Origin: Linyphia triangularis
Lineage: Eukaryota > Arthropoda > Arachnida > Araneae > Linyphiidae
Direction: 5' to 3'
Length of the DNA stretch: 64,000 nucleotides
NCBI GenBank assembly: GCA_963978545.1
Contig: OZ021729.1
Coordinates: 83,680,670-83,744,669, forward strand
This document shows, piece after piece, positions 13,102 to 23,953 of this stretch. The position numbers and the translations under genes are program-made. How positions within the stretch are numbered: position 1 is the stretch's first letter; the number at the start of each line of letters is the position of its first letter. The notes under the pieces were generated by a model. The model searched no databases and was not told the origin of the DNA. It was given only the letters and a program-made list of their open reading frames with translations.

Positions 13102-13514
13102 GTGGCCACAGAACCAGGAAAACTTGGAAATCGGGAAAATGTCAGGGAACTCTCTCATTCTGGAAAAAATCAGGGAATTTTTTTAAATTTCACAGAAATC
13201 AGGGAAATTTTCTTTGTTCTGAAGACACGTTTTCCTGATCATCCACATTTTGGCGCCATTTACCCAGAGAATTGTGGCGGTAATCGTTGAAAATGTAATG
13301 TTTCGGAATAATTTGAACTTTTCATTACCGCCAAAACTATTTTTAAAAAATTGGCACGTTATCTCTTTAGCTAACATGTTCTATTTGATCAGGATGTCTA
13401 CACTTCTGGATAAGTTGGGGAAATTGGATAAAAAGTTTGCCATAAAATCGGGGAATATTTTCAGAAATCCATCATGGAAATCAGGGAACTTTTTTTCGTA
13501 AATTTTGTGGCCAC
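13102..13514. mobile_element. MITE with GTGGCCAC ends and ATCAGGGAA subterminal repeats
   Basis: GTGGCCAC occurs at both ends. Inside both ends there are multiple copies of ATCAGGGAA or TCGGGGAA, and the centre carries an inverted region (AAATTTTCTTTG... against ...). Overlapping frames here (13,102-13,290; 13,183-13,377; 13,250-13,501) are explained by the element. No target duplication could be fixed. Confidence 0.55.
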
Positions 13515-13985
13515 CCGGTAATAGTAGTTTTGATAATCTGCTATCATTTACATACAAGTGTTTATTTCATTTACTATTTGAGGTTTGTTTTAAAAATAGT
13601 TTTGCTTTTGTGAATGCTAATTATGACATTAGTATTGTTACAGAGCTATGTTAGTGGCATTTAAAAAGCTTAAACACTGGTTGTAATTGCACATAAAAGT
13701 TACCAATGCATATAAAGGATTTATATTAAAAACTTTATTTTGATCTGTATCACAGGTGCTTCTGGGTATGAATCCAGACAAAGGCTCAGTCACCGCAATG
13801 ATGTTTCGATACCTGCTCTACCACAACCACGGGTCCCAGAGACGCCCAAGAGAACGTCCCCCAAAGCATAATACCGCCACCACCGGCCTGAGGGAGCACT
13901 GTACATGACCTACTGTACATTGAGGGAGCAACTGTTCGCCTGAAAGACGGCGTATCCGGACTCGGCCATCTGACCAGGCAACTCG

Positions 13986-14844
13986 ATCAGGCCGATATCC
14001 TTGCTAAGGAGAATTGCAGGATTTCAACATCTCCCTCTTCCACGCTTACTTTTTTGGAATTGTACTCTCTGGAAAAATCAAAGATCTCGGAGGAGTGGAA
14101 AACACCCCAACCCATAATTGGTACAAGGGCTCAAAACCGGGTTTGTCCCTTGACCTCCCGTGTGACAGACATACCCGGACTGTTCTATCAAGGCTTGCTA
14201 GCGGTCACATCAAGTGCCTAACTTTCAACAAGGGCACGAAAACCTTTGCCACCTGCACCAAGTGCCAAAATCATCAGACCTCTCCTGAGCACCTCTTGGA
14301 TTGCATTGGACTATCTAAGGAGGATCTCTTTGTCACGCACTCTGGTCACCAAGAAAGAACAGAGGTGAGTTCAAAGATTGCATTGGGTTTATTGTTTACA
14401 CTGCAAGCATAAGCAACGGGCCGCCACACCGAGGGGGATATAGTGAACTTCTTACGCTTACCGGGGCTGGTTGCGGCAGCGATTCCAAGGCGGTGACAGC
14501 TTTTCCGGTACACTTTACGTCAGGTCCACCGACCAGCGGTAACCTAAACACCAACTCGGTGTATCCTACAGGCTAACTGAGCCTAAACATAAAACTAAAA
14601 AAAACCAGCAAGCAGCCCCGAAGACCTTAACTAGCTGCTTTTATTTACCAGGCCGCTTGGACATGCGCTCTCGCCGATGTTGTGGCTGACCAATCAAGGT
14701 GAAGATGTGCAGAAGAGGTGCGCATGTCAGGTTGAACCGTCACATCTTTAGCAATCCTCTCCTAGTCTTCGACTTCCTTTTAGTCAACGAACTCGTGGAT
14801 CTTGTCTGACTCCGTCAGACAGTGAGGATTAGCAACAACAACAA
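13986..14844 (+). mobile_element. 5'-truncated LINE, RNase H end of ORF2
   Basis: The insert starts inside the RNase H domain (DQADILAKE), then reads THNWYKG, DRHTRTVLSRLASGHIK, a Cys-rich TCTKC, and SPEHLLDCIGLS; after the solo LTR it continues NPLLVFDFLLVNELVDLV and a stop. It ends with a (CAA)n tail at 14,830-14,844. CAGGCAACTCG flanks both sides (13,975-13,985 and 14,845-14,855), an exact 11-bp target duplication. The frame from 14,014 appears as a 132-residue reading frame only because it runs into the LTR. The THNWY, SGHLK and SPEHILDC blocks are typical of the arthropod Jockey/I-type ORF2 C-terminus. Confidence 0.85.
14331..14744 (-). mobile_element. Solo LTR inserted in the LINE
   Basis: Read on the minus strand, a 414-bp segment starts TGTGACGG and ends GCGTGACA, so it has TG...CA termini with short inverted ends. 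TCTT occurs on both sides (14,327-14,330 and 14,745-14,748), a 4-bp target duplication. The minus strand contains GGTAAATAAAAGC near one third of its length as a possible promoter box and AACAATAAACCC near the end as a polyadenylation signal. No internal retroelement genes are present, so it is a solo LTR. Removal of it and one duplication rejoins the LINE frame exactly between EDLF and SNPLL. Confidence 0.8.
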
Positions 14845-15317
14845 CAGGCAACTCGCTCCCACACACAGAAGTAAGTGAAAGAATGATTCTTCAGACTCTC
14901 CAGCAGTAGTTAAATATCACTTCCACCTGATCACGTGCCTTCCACGTCATCCAGGCGAGTTCATTGCAAAATGTAGGGGTGGTCATCTTTCAATTTTAAC
15001 TTAATTTTCTTATGTGAATACATTGAATTATTAGCCTTTAAAAATTTTTTAAGTATGTTTACTGTGGTAATTTGGACATTTTATAAGATGGTGATTTTGT
15101 AGAGTCATAATTATTCAGATATAACTTGCATTGGTCAATTTTGAAAATTTATTAGATGTGTTCAATAATTTGTACATTCCGCAATCTAAATTTTTCCTTT
15201 TCGTATATTTTGCATATTTTTCTAAACTGAAAAATTAATAATGATTTTCATATGGCCTTAAAAGTTGCTGCAGCTTGTATTGATTGATATGATTAATTAT
15301 TCCTAGAAATTTTTTAA

Positions 15318-15815
15318 TATTTTGTTTATTAAATAAAGTAATCTGAACCACTTTTCATTCGTGTGTATTGAAATTTTATAATTATGTATACTTTTATACT
15401 GTCAATTTTGAAAATTTATTAAATATGTTTAATAATTATTAGATGTGTTTCAATAATATTTTGTTTATTAAATAAAGTAATCTGAACCACTTTTCATTCG
15501 TGTGTATTGAAATTTTATAATTATGTATACTTTTATACTGTCAATTTTGAAAATTTATTAAATATGTTTAATAATTATTAGATGTGTTTCAATAATATTT
15601 TGTTTATTAAATAAAGTAATCTGAACCACTTTTCATTCGTGTGTATTGAAATTTTATAATTATGTATACTTTTATACTGTCAATTTTGAAAATTTATTAA
15701 ATATGTTTAATAATTATTAGATGTGTTTCAATAATATATTGTTTATTAAATAAAGTAATCTGAACCACTTTTCATTCGTGTGTATTGAAATTTTATAATT
15801 ATGTATACTTTTATT
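15318..15815. repeat. 139-bp tandem array, about 3.5 units
   Basis: AAATAAAGTAATCTGAACC starts at 15,331, 15,470, 15,609 and 15,748, a period of exactly 139 bp. Copies are nearly identical; the last differs by ATATATTG for ATATTTTG. The first unit is preceded by diverged sequence that still shares TCAATTTTGAAAATTTATTA (15,136). Confidence 0.9.
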
Positions 15816-16449
15816 ATGTGTATTGAAATAAAATTATATTTTTATCAAATTTAATTTGTTTTACTTAATACTTATATATATACACAGTGTCATAAAATAC
15901 ATTTAAATCCTGTCGCGTTAAAAAATATTTTGAAAGTTAGTAAATTATTGCATTTTTTTAATGTTTTAATCAAATTGAAAGTCTAGGTAATCATAGTATA
16001 GATAACCAAATAAATATATTATTATAGTTTGATATAAGAAAAGACTGATAGCTATTAATAAATTATTTTGTGTTACATGCTCATTTTGTGATATATTTTT
16101 TACCTTTCTATTTATGTTGAAGGATTACCTTATTGCTTCGGAATTTTTTTTTGTTTTAATTTATAATGGGACATAGAATATTTTGCTGTGATACAGAATT
16201 GTACTTTAATTTTTATGATTTTCATCCATTGAATATGGTCATTATTACTAACAAAACCTTTAGCAGAACACAAATGCCTTCTTGATATTGTAAACTGTGT
16301 TTAATACTAAAATTAATCATATATTTTGTGGCAGAAGCTTTTCCATCTACAATTGTTTCTTAATATTTTGCAAAAGCAAACCGTTCACTTACATTTGTAA
16401 ACCTTTTTTGTCACTGGAAGTTTTTGTGTAAAATAGAGAAAAACTTCGC

Positions 16450-16930
16450 TTATAGGGGTAAACTGTTTCTTATACAGAAAAATTTCTGTGTATTTTATAT
16501 GAAATTTATTGCAGAAAGTTTCCGTGTACTTTACGGGGGAAATTGTATTTTATATGGAATTGACCTTATTCAACACAGAAATTCTGTTTATTTTACAGGT
16601 GGAAATTGCATTTTGTATGGAATCAACGTACTTAATACAGGAAATTTTAATTTATTTTACGGGAGTAAATTATTTTGTATGAAATTACCGTATTTAATAC
16701 GGAAAGTTTATGTTTATTTTACGGGGGATCAATGTTAGTAACCAGTCAATAACCGTTTTTAATACGAAAAGTTTCCGTTTATTTTACGGGAGAAAACTGT
16801 ATTTTGTACGGAATGACCGTAATTATTACTGAAAGTTTCCGTTCATTTTACGGGAAAAAACCGTTGCAATCAGTCAAAAACCGTATTTAATACGGAATGT
16901 TTCCGTATTTTTTACGGTTTTAAACTGGCG
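16450..16930. repeat. 64-bp subterminal minisatellite (TTTCCGT...TTTACGGG)
   Basis: Units starting GAAAGTTTCCG or variants begin near 16,514, 16,578, 16,641, 16,702, 16,766, 16,831 and 16,895, a spacing of 61-65 bp. Each unit has TTTACGGG, then TTTTGTATGGAAT, then CCGTATTTAATAC. The 104-residue frame at 16,424-16,738 is this repeat read as protein. The array ends about 50 bp from the right terminus of the 6-kb element, and its CGG-containing motifs match those of the left end. Confidence 0.85.
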
Positions 16931-17369
16931 ACCCAGCTGCCAGTTTAAAACCGTAAATTTGACGGGATTTTTTTTGCAGTGTACATTCAAAGTAATTAAA
17001 CGTCTATATAACATCAATTCTGACCATACTGATAGCATTTTCTTCCGGGCGCTCACCACAAATTCATTTTTGTTAAGTAGAGTAAATAAAGCGAAATAAT
17101 TTGATATGCTCTTGCGCCTTGCACGGCGAAAGATAAAACATTGGAACAACAGGCAGGCGAAAATGCCCGCGGTTGCCGTCAAAAACAACAATCTCGCGTG
17201 AGCGGTAACTATCTTCGAACTAGCAAAATGACCACTGTACCCGCGAATATGAACAACTATTTCGGTAGTATTTGCTCTCCTACCTTAAAAAAAAGCACAG
17301 TTTTGATAAAAACGTTAGTACCTTAGTGCCGATTTTTTTTCGGGATACCATCGGACAGTATCCAAATTT

Positions 17370-17522
17370 CTTAAAAAATAGTCGCCTCAGTCCAAAAATA
17401 GTTGAAGGTTTTGTTAAAAATAGTCGTTTTAGGCCCTTTTTTCATTGAAATAGTCGCCATAGTCGCCTGGCCACTAAAATAGTCGCTTTAGTAGCCTTTT
17501 TAGTCGCCTGTGGCAGCCCTGC
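17370..17522. repeat. Degenerate AATAGTCGCC repeat
   Basis: AATAGTCG followed by CC, TT or CTT recurs about eight times, ending in GGCAGCCCTG. It is related to the array at 8870-8990. Confidence 0.55.
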
Positions 17523-17929
17523 AATAATACTATTTTTGACAACCCCTCCCCCCCCCCCTCCATGCACATTAAATTACATCCACTTCCACATCTGGAGAAA
17601 TATCGGGATCTTTTGGCAGGTTATGAAGGAAAATCGGGGTTTTAAATTTTTTTAGGAATTATCGAAAAATTTAAGAACAATTTCAGGAATTTTTGGGAGA
17701 AATAAAAATTTAAAGAATATTATGAATTTCAGAGAGAATCCGACCCCTGGCATTGAAATAATTCCTTTGCTTTTTTTTTTTTTTTTTTTCGCTTTTTTTT
17801 TTTTTTTTTTTTTTTTTCTTCTTTTCAAAGATTTGAAAAAAAATCCTTAACATTTTGTTTAAAGGGACACAGTACCTCCTATACCCGTAATGTTAAATTA
17901 CCTATTTTTTATCTATCTTTTCTTGGAAA
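17523..17929. other. Low-complexity stretch
   Basis: It contains a poly-C run (17,547-17,558), long poly-T tracts (17,771-17,817) and a segment (17,620-17,740) resembling 23,700-23,830. No gene was seen. Confidence 0.5.
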
Positions 17930-18625
17930 ATTCTTCTGGAGCTCTGTCTTCAGGAGCGAGTTAATAGCGATTAAGGAGGGGCTCGACGCTATCATATCCT
18001 ATGAATGTGATTTTGAGGAGCTTAGGATTCTATCGGACAGCCGCAGAGCACAACCACGTCTTAATGGATGGTCCTCTGTAAACGATGAAACAAGTGTATC
18101 TCTATTCTGCTCAAACTGAAAAAGACTTCTCAGAACCACAACGTCCATCTCCCATGTAAATATTAGAGGTAATGTGGTCGCGGATAAATTGGCCAAAGAG
18201 GGCAGTGAGGAAGTAACGCCCACTGTCTCCTCGCTTACTTATCAGGAACTTTAGTCCAATGAAAAATCTAAACAAAATTGAATCTGGCGAATTCCACCTG
18301 CGCACCAATGGTACTCCGGAACATCTCCTGGCACCTCTTCTGGAAATCAAATGCGATCAAGGCTCCCAGACTGCTTTAGCCAGATTCTCCAAGTGGCCAC
18401 CTAAAATGTCTGTCATTCGAACATGGCATAAAAATTTACCCCCACTTGTAAAAAATGCTGCGGCCATCCTGCCTCACCGGATCACATTCTGAATTGCGTC
18501 GAACTTTCCAGAGCGGACTTAACGTCAGATCCCCTTATTGTCATCGATTTTCTGGCGGTCAACAACTTTCTGGAGGTGATCTGACAAATGTCAGATGTAT
18601 TAAGGAAAAGCAACAACAAAATTTA
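17930..18625 (+). pseudogene. LINE ORF2 RNase H remnant, second copy
   Basis: Pieces of one protein lie in alternating frames: SELIAIKEGLDAII and ILSDSR (RNase H, 17,945-18,045), HVNIRGNVVADKLAKEGSEE (18,150-18,215), CKKCCGHPASPDHILNCVE (18,440-18,505) and VIDFLAVNNFLEVI with a stop (18,540-18,585). It ends in a CAACAACAAAA tail at 18,610-18,622. The order is the same as in the LINE at 14 kb, but sequence identity is low, so it is an older or different family member. At least three frame changes are present. Frames at 18,111-18,350 (-) and 18,259-18,492 (+) are by-products. Confidence 0.7.
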
Positions 18626-19014
18626 AAATATTCCTAATTTTTTCAACCTGTTTAAATTTTCAGGTTATAAACTACAACTTAATAAAAAAAAAATATGGTA
18701 ATCGCGACTAGTTAGAAAAGGCAAGTTGAAGATATAAATACCAAGTAGAAGAAATAGCAGATTTAAGATCAAGTCTTAATGGTCCTTATGAAGTTAATTG
18801 TTTTTCTTTTTTCTAAAATGAAATATAATATACTTCTACTTCGTGCAGAAACTAAAGTAATATATCAATGAAAAGACTAACATGAAATAAAAATTCAAAA
18901 TTGATTTTTTTAGGCTACCAAGTCTCCTTAAATATTGACAGCAGCTATTAACTTGCCCCGCTCCTGAGTTCCTGGATACGCCACTGCTCTTTCATTTCGA
19001 TAATACATCCGGTA
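18626..19014. other. AT-rich stretch, no gene seen
   Basis: A poly-A run lies near 18,685-18,694. Nothing else could be supported. Confidence 0.5.
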
Positions 19015-19458
19015 CAGATGTAGTATAGAACATTTATTTGACACGATTTAATTTCGCAGTTTTTTAATAAATTTCCCGCCAACAGGTTTTAATTTTAGTT
19101 GTATTTTATTTAATTTATTCATTTTATTTTACCCTAATTTATAATTTTTTTTTTTTTTTTTATTTTTTTTTTCATTTTATATTAAACATATTTTAACTTA
19201 TTTAACTTCATATTTAACTTCACTTTATTATTTTTTTTTTAAATTATTTTTTATTATTATTATTATTATTATTATTCATATATTATTTTATTTTATTATT
19301 ATTCATATATTATTTAATTATTTTATTCGTGAATTATTTAATTATTATTCATACTTAAATAAATTTTGATAAAATTTGTTTTGTCATTTTACTTCAATTT
19401 TCTTGTGTTTTTCATTTTGGCGATTTTTCGGATCGCCAAATGTCCTATACTACATCTG
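19015..19458. mobile_element. TA-type MITE, CAGATGTAGT family, copy 2
   Basis: TA flanks both sides (19,013-19,014 and 19,459-19,460). The ends are CAGATGTAGTATAGAACATT and, as complement, CAGATGTAGTATAGGACATT. The interior has poly-T and TTA microsatellite tracts (19,146-19,280). It shares ends and the CGCCAAATG motif with the copy at 11.6 kb. Confidence 0.75.
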
Positions 19459-19464
19459 TACCCA

Positions 19465-19790
19465 AGCATCCATTCAGATGAACACAGATTCCCCCTCCTT
19501 AACATTTCAGTCTCGAGACACCACCTCCAATGACATCGGAGAAGAGCAACCGAGAACTTCCACTTGCCACGTTCCCTAACAAACCCGCCGGATTCCCGAA
19601 GCGCGCTCCGGAGTTCCGTCAGGAAATCTTCCCAGAAATGTCCACACCCCCTCTCCGCTCCTCCAAAATCAACGCGCGCAACATTTTGAAGCAGAGTTAC
19701 GCCCAAGAGTGACACCGGCCCAAAACGACACGCTGGAAGCGGCAAGCGATGTTAATGCAGCCGAGGTAACCGGAAGATGAACGATGCGTG
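19465..19790. other. GC-rich island, possible broken exon
   Basis: This stretch is clearly more GC-rich than its surroundings and has several overlapping frames: 60 residues at 19,530-19,712 (+), and 118 residues at 19,389-19,745 (-). A plus frame with one stop reads TFQSRDTTSNDIGEEQPRT, later RVTPAQNDTLEAASDVNAAE, followed by a possible donor at GAG|GTAACC (about 19,765). I do not recognise a family, and coding on either strand is unproven. Confidence 0.2.
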
Positions 19791-19844
19791 AAGAAGGAGT
19801 GACGTCTGTTCGATATGCGTGGCGTTTATAGACTGACAGGTGAC

Positions 19845-20517
19845 TGCAAGTTTAGGTACCTCATCGAACATCATTCTGAATTTTTTTTTATATATAAAAT
19901 GTAGAGAAATGCTTGTAGATCACAAGAATCGACTGGTCTGCCGGAGCAAAAATGGCCGAAACTATCAAAAAATCAACTTTGAATGAGTTGAACCAAATCA
20001 GATTGACGAATGAGTCATAACTTGCCAAATAATGAGCATTATTTATTTATTTTTCTTTTTTATCTGGTAATCCACTGCTCTTTAATTTTCAATGAGGAAA
20101 AGTGCAGACGATTTCTGATCTCTGGCAACGTCTGACATGCATATTTTAAAAGTGACCCAAGTTGGCGATATCCGTTTTATCATCAATGATGATAAAAAGG
20201 ATAACGCCAACTTATTACCAAGTTGGCTCACTTTTAAAAAAAATGCGAGTAGGACGTTGCCAAAGAAGTCGAAACGTCTGCGCCATTTCTTGTTGAAACT
20301 TAAAAGATAGGTGGGCTACCAGATAAAAAAGAAGGTTCATTATTTGTCAAGCAATGACGTATCCGGCAATCGGATTTAATTCAACGCATTAAAAGTCGAT
20401 TTTTGAATAGTTTCAGCCATTTTTGTTCCGGCAGACAGTAGATTCAAGATTTACGATCATTTCTCTGCATTATATAAGAAATTCAGAAGGATGTTCGATA
20501 ACGTAACTAAACTTGCA
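19845..20517. mobile_element. Foldback MITE, TGCAAGTTTAGGTACC family, copy 1
   Basis: Long imperfect inverted arms of about 300 bp are seen: TGCAAGTTTAGGTACCTCAT at the left and, as complement, TGCAAGTTTAGTTACGTTAT at the right. Inside, ACATCATTCTGAATTT, GGCCGAAACTATCAAAAAT and GAATGAGTTGAACC all recur inverted. The centre has GATATCC...TTATCATC...GATGATAA. Related copies are at 51,846-52,250 (partial) and 57,356-57,980. Confidence 0.75.
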
Positions 20518-21539
20518 CCCGTCTCTCGGACTATTGAGTGCGCATCCCAACCGTGCGAAAATATACAGCTGTTCAATATCCCATATACCCACTGCAAGAA
20601 TAATTTTTGTCAGTAAATCAACTGACACCTCTCAAGCTATTTGAATAAAAGGACGGCTTTTCTGAAGTCAAAAGTCCAACGCAAAAAGTGGTTCAAAGTA
20701 GATAATAGAATGAGAAAGCTACTATTTTTCATTCATTTAACGACATGAGTGAAAAGAATTATTTTGTTGGCTCCAGTTTTCATGGAGACAGAAACTTTAG
20801 ATTTCCTACCTACATGTGGAAAACAATACTGATAAGAATGGTAGTCTAAAATGAAGTTATGGTAAAAAATGGATAGTAAATTTTTACTTTCTAAATAAGA
20901 TTGATTGCTAAACTTTTTTATTAATGATTTTAACTAGATGTTGTTAGTGAACAAAATTTTTAATGAGAACAGGGAAAAAAACAACTCACAGATATTTTGG
21001 GCTTGATTTGATTTTTTTTTTTTCCTTTCCGCCCCCCCCCCCCCAAAAAAAAATAACAGTAACAATTCTTGAGTACTAATAAAATATTTGGACGGTTTCT
21101 ACTTACAAGTATAGTCTTTTTGTTTACACATTAAGCATTCAGTTGGGTAAAATGGGTATAGATTAAAATAAGTACTATTTGGAATATTCTACAGCTTACA
21201 AGCTAATAAGAGAAAGATTACTTTATTTTATTAGACTAAAGTAAAGGGAAATATAAAGCTATTTTCATTTGATATTTTAAAGGCTCAAGCAGCATTTTGA
21301 AAATTTAAGACAAAATCTAATAAAATCTTAAGTATTAATAATGAAAGCCCAACTAGCTAATAAAAATGACTGATGAGATATAATAGAATAGTTCCAAAAT
21401 TTAAAAAAATAATTTCAATAAGGAATTTGAAATAACTGTAAATCAACTAAATAATTTATTAAATTTGTCTCCTTCACATTAAATGAAACTAAACTGATAT
21501 TTAAAATCCAAAACAGTTGATCGAAACCAATCTTTATTT
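20518..21539. other. AT-rich stretch, no gene seen
   Basis: A poly-C/poly-A run lies near 21,032-21,052. No protein-like frame was found. Confidence 0.5.
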
Positions 21540-22525
21540 TCAGTGGACTTGGACAGGGAGATGCACTGGCATGCCTACTCTTTAACCTGACCCTTCAAAA
21601 GATCAACGATTCAGGAATTAACCTTTAACTGCTGTGGTTGGGTGGTTTGAGGTTTTTGGCGCAAGAGCAACACATGGTTCATACTGCACCAAACAAATTT
21701 GTGAACACCAGTTTAAAGTTTAAGAAACATAGTATCAGAAAAATTAATATAAAAGTCAAAGATGAGATAATTTAGGGGGTGGAAGCATTCCACAAAAAAT
21801 GACTCGCGGTCTGTCAGACCGCTTACAGCAGTTAAAGGTTAACACTTGAGAAACCTTCTTCATAATATCTCTACGAGCTTTGATTTGCCGACGACATTGA
21901 CATCGGACCCCAGAAGCTCTTAAAGAGGCCTTTAGATCTCAGGAAGCCAAAGCAAATAAAATGCATTAAAAAATCAATCAAGAGAAAACTAAACATATAC
22001 CATGTACAAGAACAGAGCATAGTAAAACCCGATTCAAGTTTGGAACTGTCATTAGCTTCAAATACTCGAGTTCTGAAATAAACAACTTTAACAATTTAAC
22101 ACTAGAGATTCGTAACATCCTCGCATAATCTGCCGAAACATGGGTATTGACAGAAAAAGCAATTTTTGAAGGAATTCCGAGAAGCACATTTGGAGGAATA
22201 AAAAACGGGGATTTAAGATGAAAAAAAAAATTCTGAAATTTTAAATTGCTTTAAAGAACTAAAGGTAATCAAATCCATAGCAATCCAACGACTAAAATGG
22301 GCAGGACAATTACTCGGAATGGACTTTAAAAAAGATCTTCCTTGTCCACAGCAACTGGTATTAAAGGCAGACCCAAACTCAGGTGAGGTGACTGCCTTGA
22401 AAAGGACCTAAATATTCTAATTGTGAAGAACTGGAAGCTGATTGCCAAGAAGAGGAAAGCATGGGAAGGACTTATGAGGAAGGCCTTGGCTTTCCCGCCC
22501 ATGAAGAAACCCATTGACAGGTAAA
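21540..22525 (+). pseudogene. Decayed LINE reverse transcriptase with C-terminal domain
   Basis: The start reads GLGQGDALACLLFNLTLQK, the conserved reverse-transcriptase block before the catalytic YADD region, then DSGI. After an inserted MITE the frame resumes near the degraded YADD region (21,880-21,905, where the motif is no longer intact). It is followed by an EKTKHIPCTR-like stretch (21,970-22,015), FKYSSSEINNFN (22,060-22,090), IQRLKWAGQLLGM (22,283-22,325), GRPKL (22,362) and NWKLIAKKRKAWEGLMRKA (22,430-22,490). The order matches the RT and C-terminal region of the common arthropod non-LTR element with endonuclease/reverse transcriptase. Several stops and shifts make it non-functional. 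Confidence 0.7.
21622..21838. mobile_element. piggyBac-type MITE, copy 1, inside the LINE RT
   Basis: It has TTAA at both flanks (21,618-21,621 and 21,839-21,842), ends CCTTTAACTGCTGTGG and complement CCTTTAACTGCTGTAAG. A perfect subterminal hairpin, GCGGTCTGTCAGACCGC, lies near the right end. It splits the reverse-transcriptase frame exactly at TTAA. Other copies are at 28,947-29,172 and 50,604-50,821. Confidence 0.85.
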
Positions 22526-23449
22526 ATATAAAAAGAGACTCAATATAAATTTCTTATGAATCATTGTAATGGAATAAATAAAAAATTTCAAAAACAATTT
22601 CTATAGAAAGCTTGAAACTAGAAATAAATTATACATTTTTTTATAAAATATTCAACCATTGATGGGATAAATATAAAGAAAAAATACTTAAATCTTTATT
22701 TATTGAGGAACATACTAGAATATTTATATAAAACAAAAAGGTACCTTCACTAGGAAATTTGAAACAACTGCAGATTAAGTTGATAATTTTATAGGATTTT
22801 ATTCAAACCAATTGACAGGGTAAATAAAAAGAAATAGGCCAAATTTAATAGACAATGTATTAATAGAAAGGTTTCACATTGTTTCAAACAAAACATTGTA
22901 CACTGTTTAAAAATCAAGAAGAAAAGTTTAGAAAGGGCAATTTTTATTAGCTAGTCATAATAGCTTTCTTTTTATTAATAATAATTTGAAGTATATCTTA
23001 GTAAATAATGTATTTAAATCATAAAAATGTTGCTTAGATATTTAAATTTTTTTTGTGAAACCTAATTTACAAAGCAAAGAGATAAAAAAAAAAAAAAAAA
23101 ATTAAAAAAATAGTTATAAAAATTCAATGAAGTGAAGTAATATTCAATTAACAGTAATTTATAACGTAAAGGTAAAATACAACATTAAAACTACTAACAA
23201 AAATCCTTTATTAAGTAACTATTAAAATGATTCTTAAAAAAACTCACCAATCCTACCCATTTTACCCAAAAAACTATACAAGTCTTTGAAACATTCCTAA
23301 ACTTCAACATTAAAAAAGTAAACAACACTAATAATAATTACTGGTTTGTAAACTTTTGTATGAATACAAAAGTAAAATTTTTGCAAACTTCCAGATACCC
23401 CCTTAATAAATCCCTGATGTGACTAGAATTGATAATTTCCAGGGAGCGC
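22526..23449. other. AT-rich stretch, no gene seen
   Basis: Poly-A runs occur near 23,083-23,110. Nothing else could be supported. Confidence 0.5.
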
Positions 23450-23850
23450 AGTAAGTTTACTAAAAAAATTAGAAAAATATTTTAGGGATAATTTTAAAAA
23501 AATTTAGTGGCAATTCAAAACATTTAAGGAGAATTTTGAAAAATTTAGGAATATTTCTTAAAAAGCTGACATAAGCTTCCAACACCGACATTCTTTTCAA
23601 AGCATATTTTGATGCTGCCAAATTTTTAAAAAAAATGAAGAATTAAAATCTCAGAAAAGATTTTCTCTTCTGGAGGATTAGGTTTTTTGATGAATTTTGG
23701 GAGAAAATCGGGAAATTTCTTAGGTTTTCAATTTTTTTTAGAAATTATCGAAATATATAAGTACAATTTTAAGAATTTTAAGGAAAAAGAAATATTTAAG
23801 GAATATTAAGAGTTTTAGGGCGAATGTGAATCCTGAATTTCCCAATATAG
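23450..23850. repeat. Degenerate dispersed repeat (TTTAGGGATAA-like)
   Basis: GGAGCGCAGTAAGT at the left and GGCGAATGTGAATCCTG at the right resemble 2425-2590. The central TTTAGG and AATTATCGAAA motifs resemble 8.6 kb and 17.6 kb. It may be a diverged MITE family, but the ends are not clear. Confidence 0.4.
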
Positions 23851-23953
23851 TATTTCTCGGTTACTTTATACCTTTTAAGTGAATCCAAAGCAACTGATAA
23901 CAATAAATTATTTTCACAAATACAGACCAAGAATAGTTATCATCGTTATCATC

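Larger units (their letters stand above)
13757..14870 (+). pseudogene. Possible broken exon interrupted by a LINE
   Basis: A GC-richer island begins after a plausible acceptor (gatctgtatcacag) and ends before GTAAGTG at 14,871. Removing the LINE and one duplication leaves about 245 bp. Its frame reads ASGYESRQRLSHRND... and includes at least three stops, so it is not functional. It may be a remnant of a gene carried by the surrounding transposon. I do not recognise the product. Confidence 0.25.
11008..16981. mobile_element. DNA transposon of about 6 kb with CACTG termini and TA duplication
   Basis: The left end reads CACTGTAAAAAAAAAACGTC and the complement of the right end reads CACTGCAAAAAAAATCCCGTC, apart from small gaps. 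TA flanks both sides (11,006-11,007 and 16,982-16,983). Both subterminal regions are rich in ACGGTTTAAA and CCGTAAAT motifs: 11,030-11,130 on the left and a 64-bp repeat array on the right. No intact transposase is visible. The interior is a composite of later insertions: a TA-flanked MITE, a GTGGCCAC-ended MITE, a truncated LINE that itself carries a solo LTR, and a 139-bp tandem array. The 95-residue frame over the left end is spurious. I cannot name the superfamily. Confidence 0.6.

Noticed and set aside
16424..16738. 104-residue plus frame
   Set aside because: It is the 64-bp minisatellite translated; the repeating FYG/NCILYG pattern comes from the tandem units.
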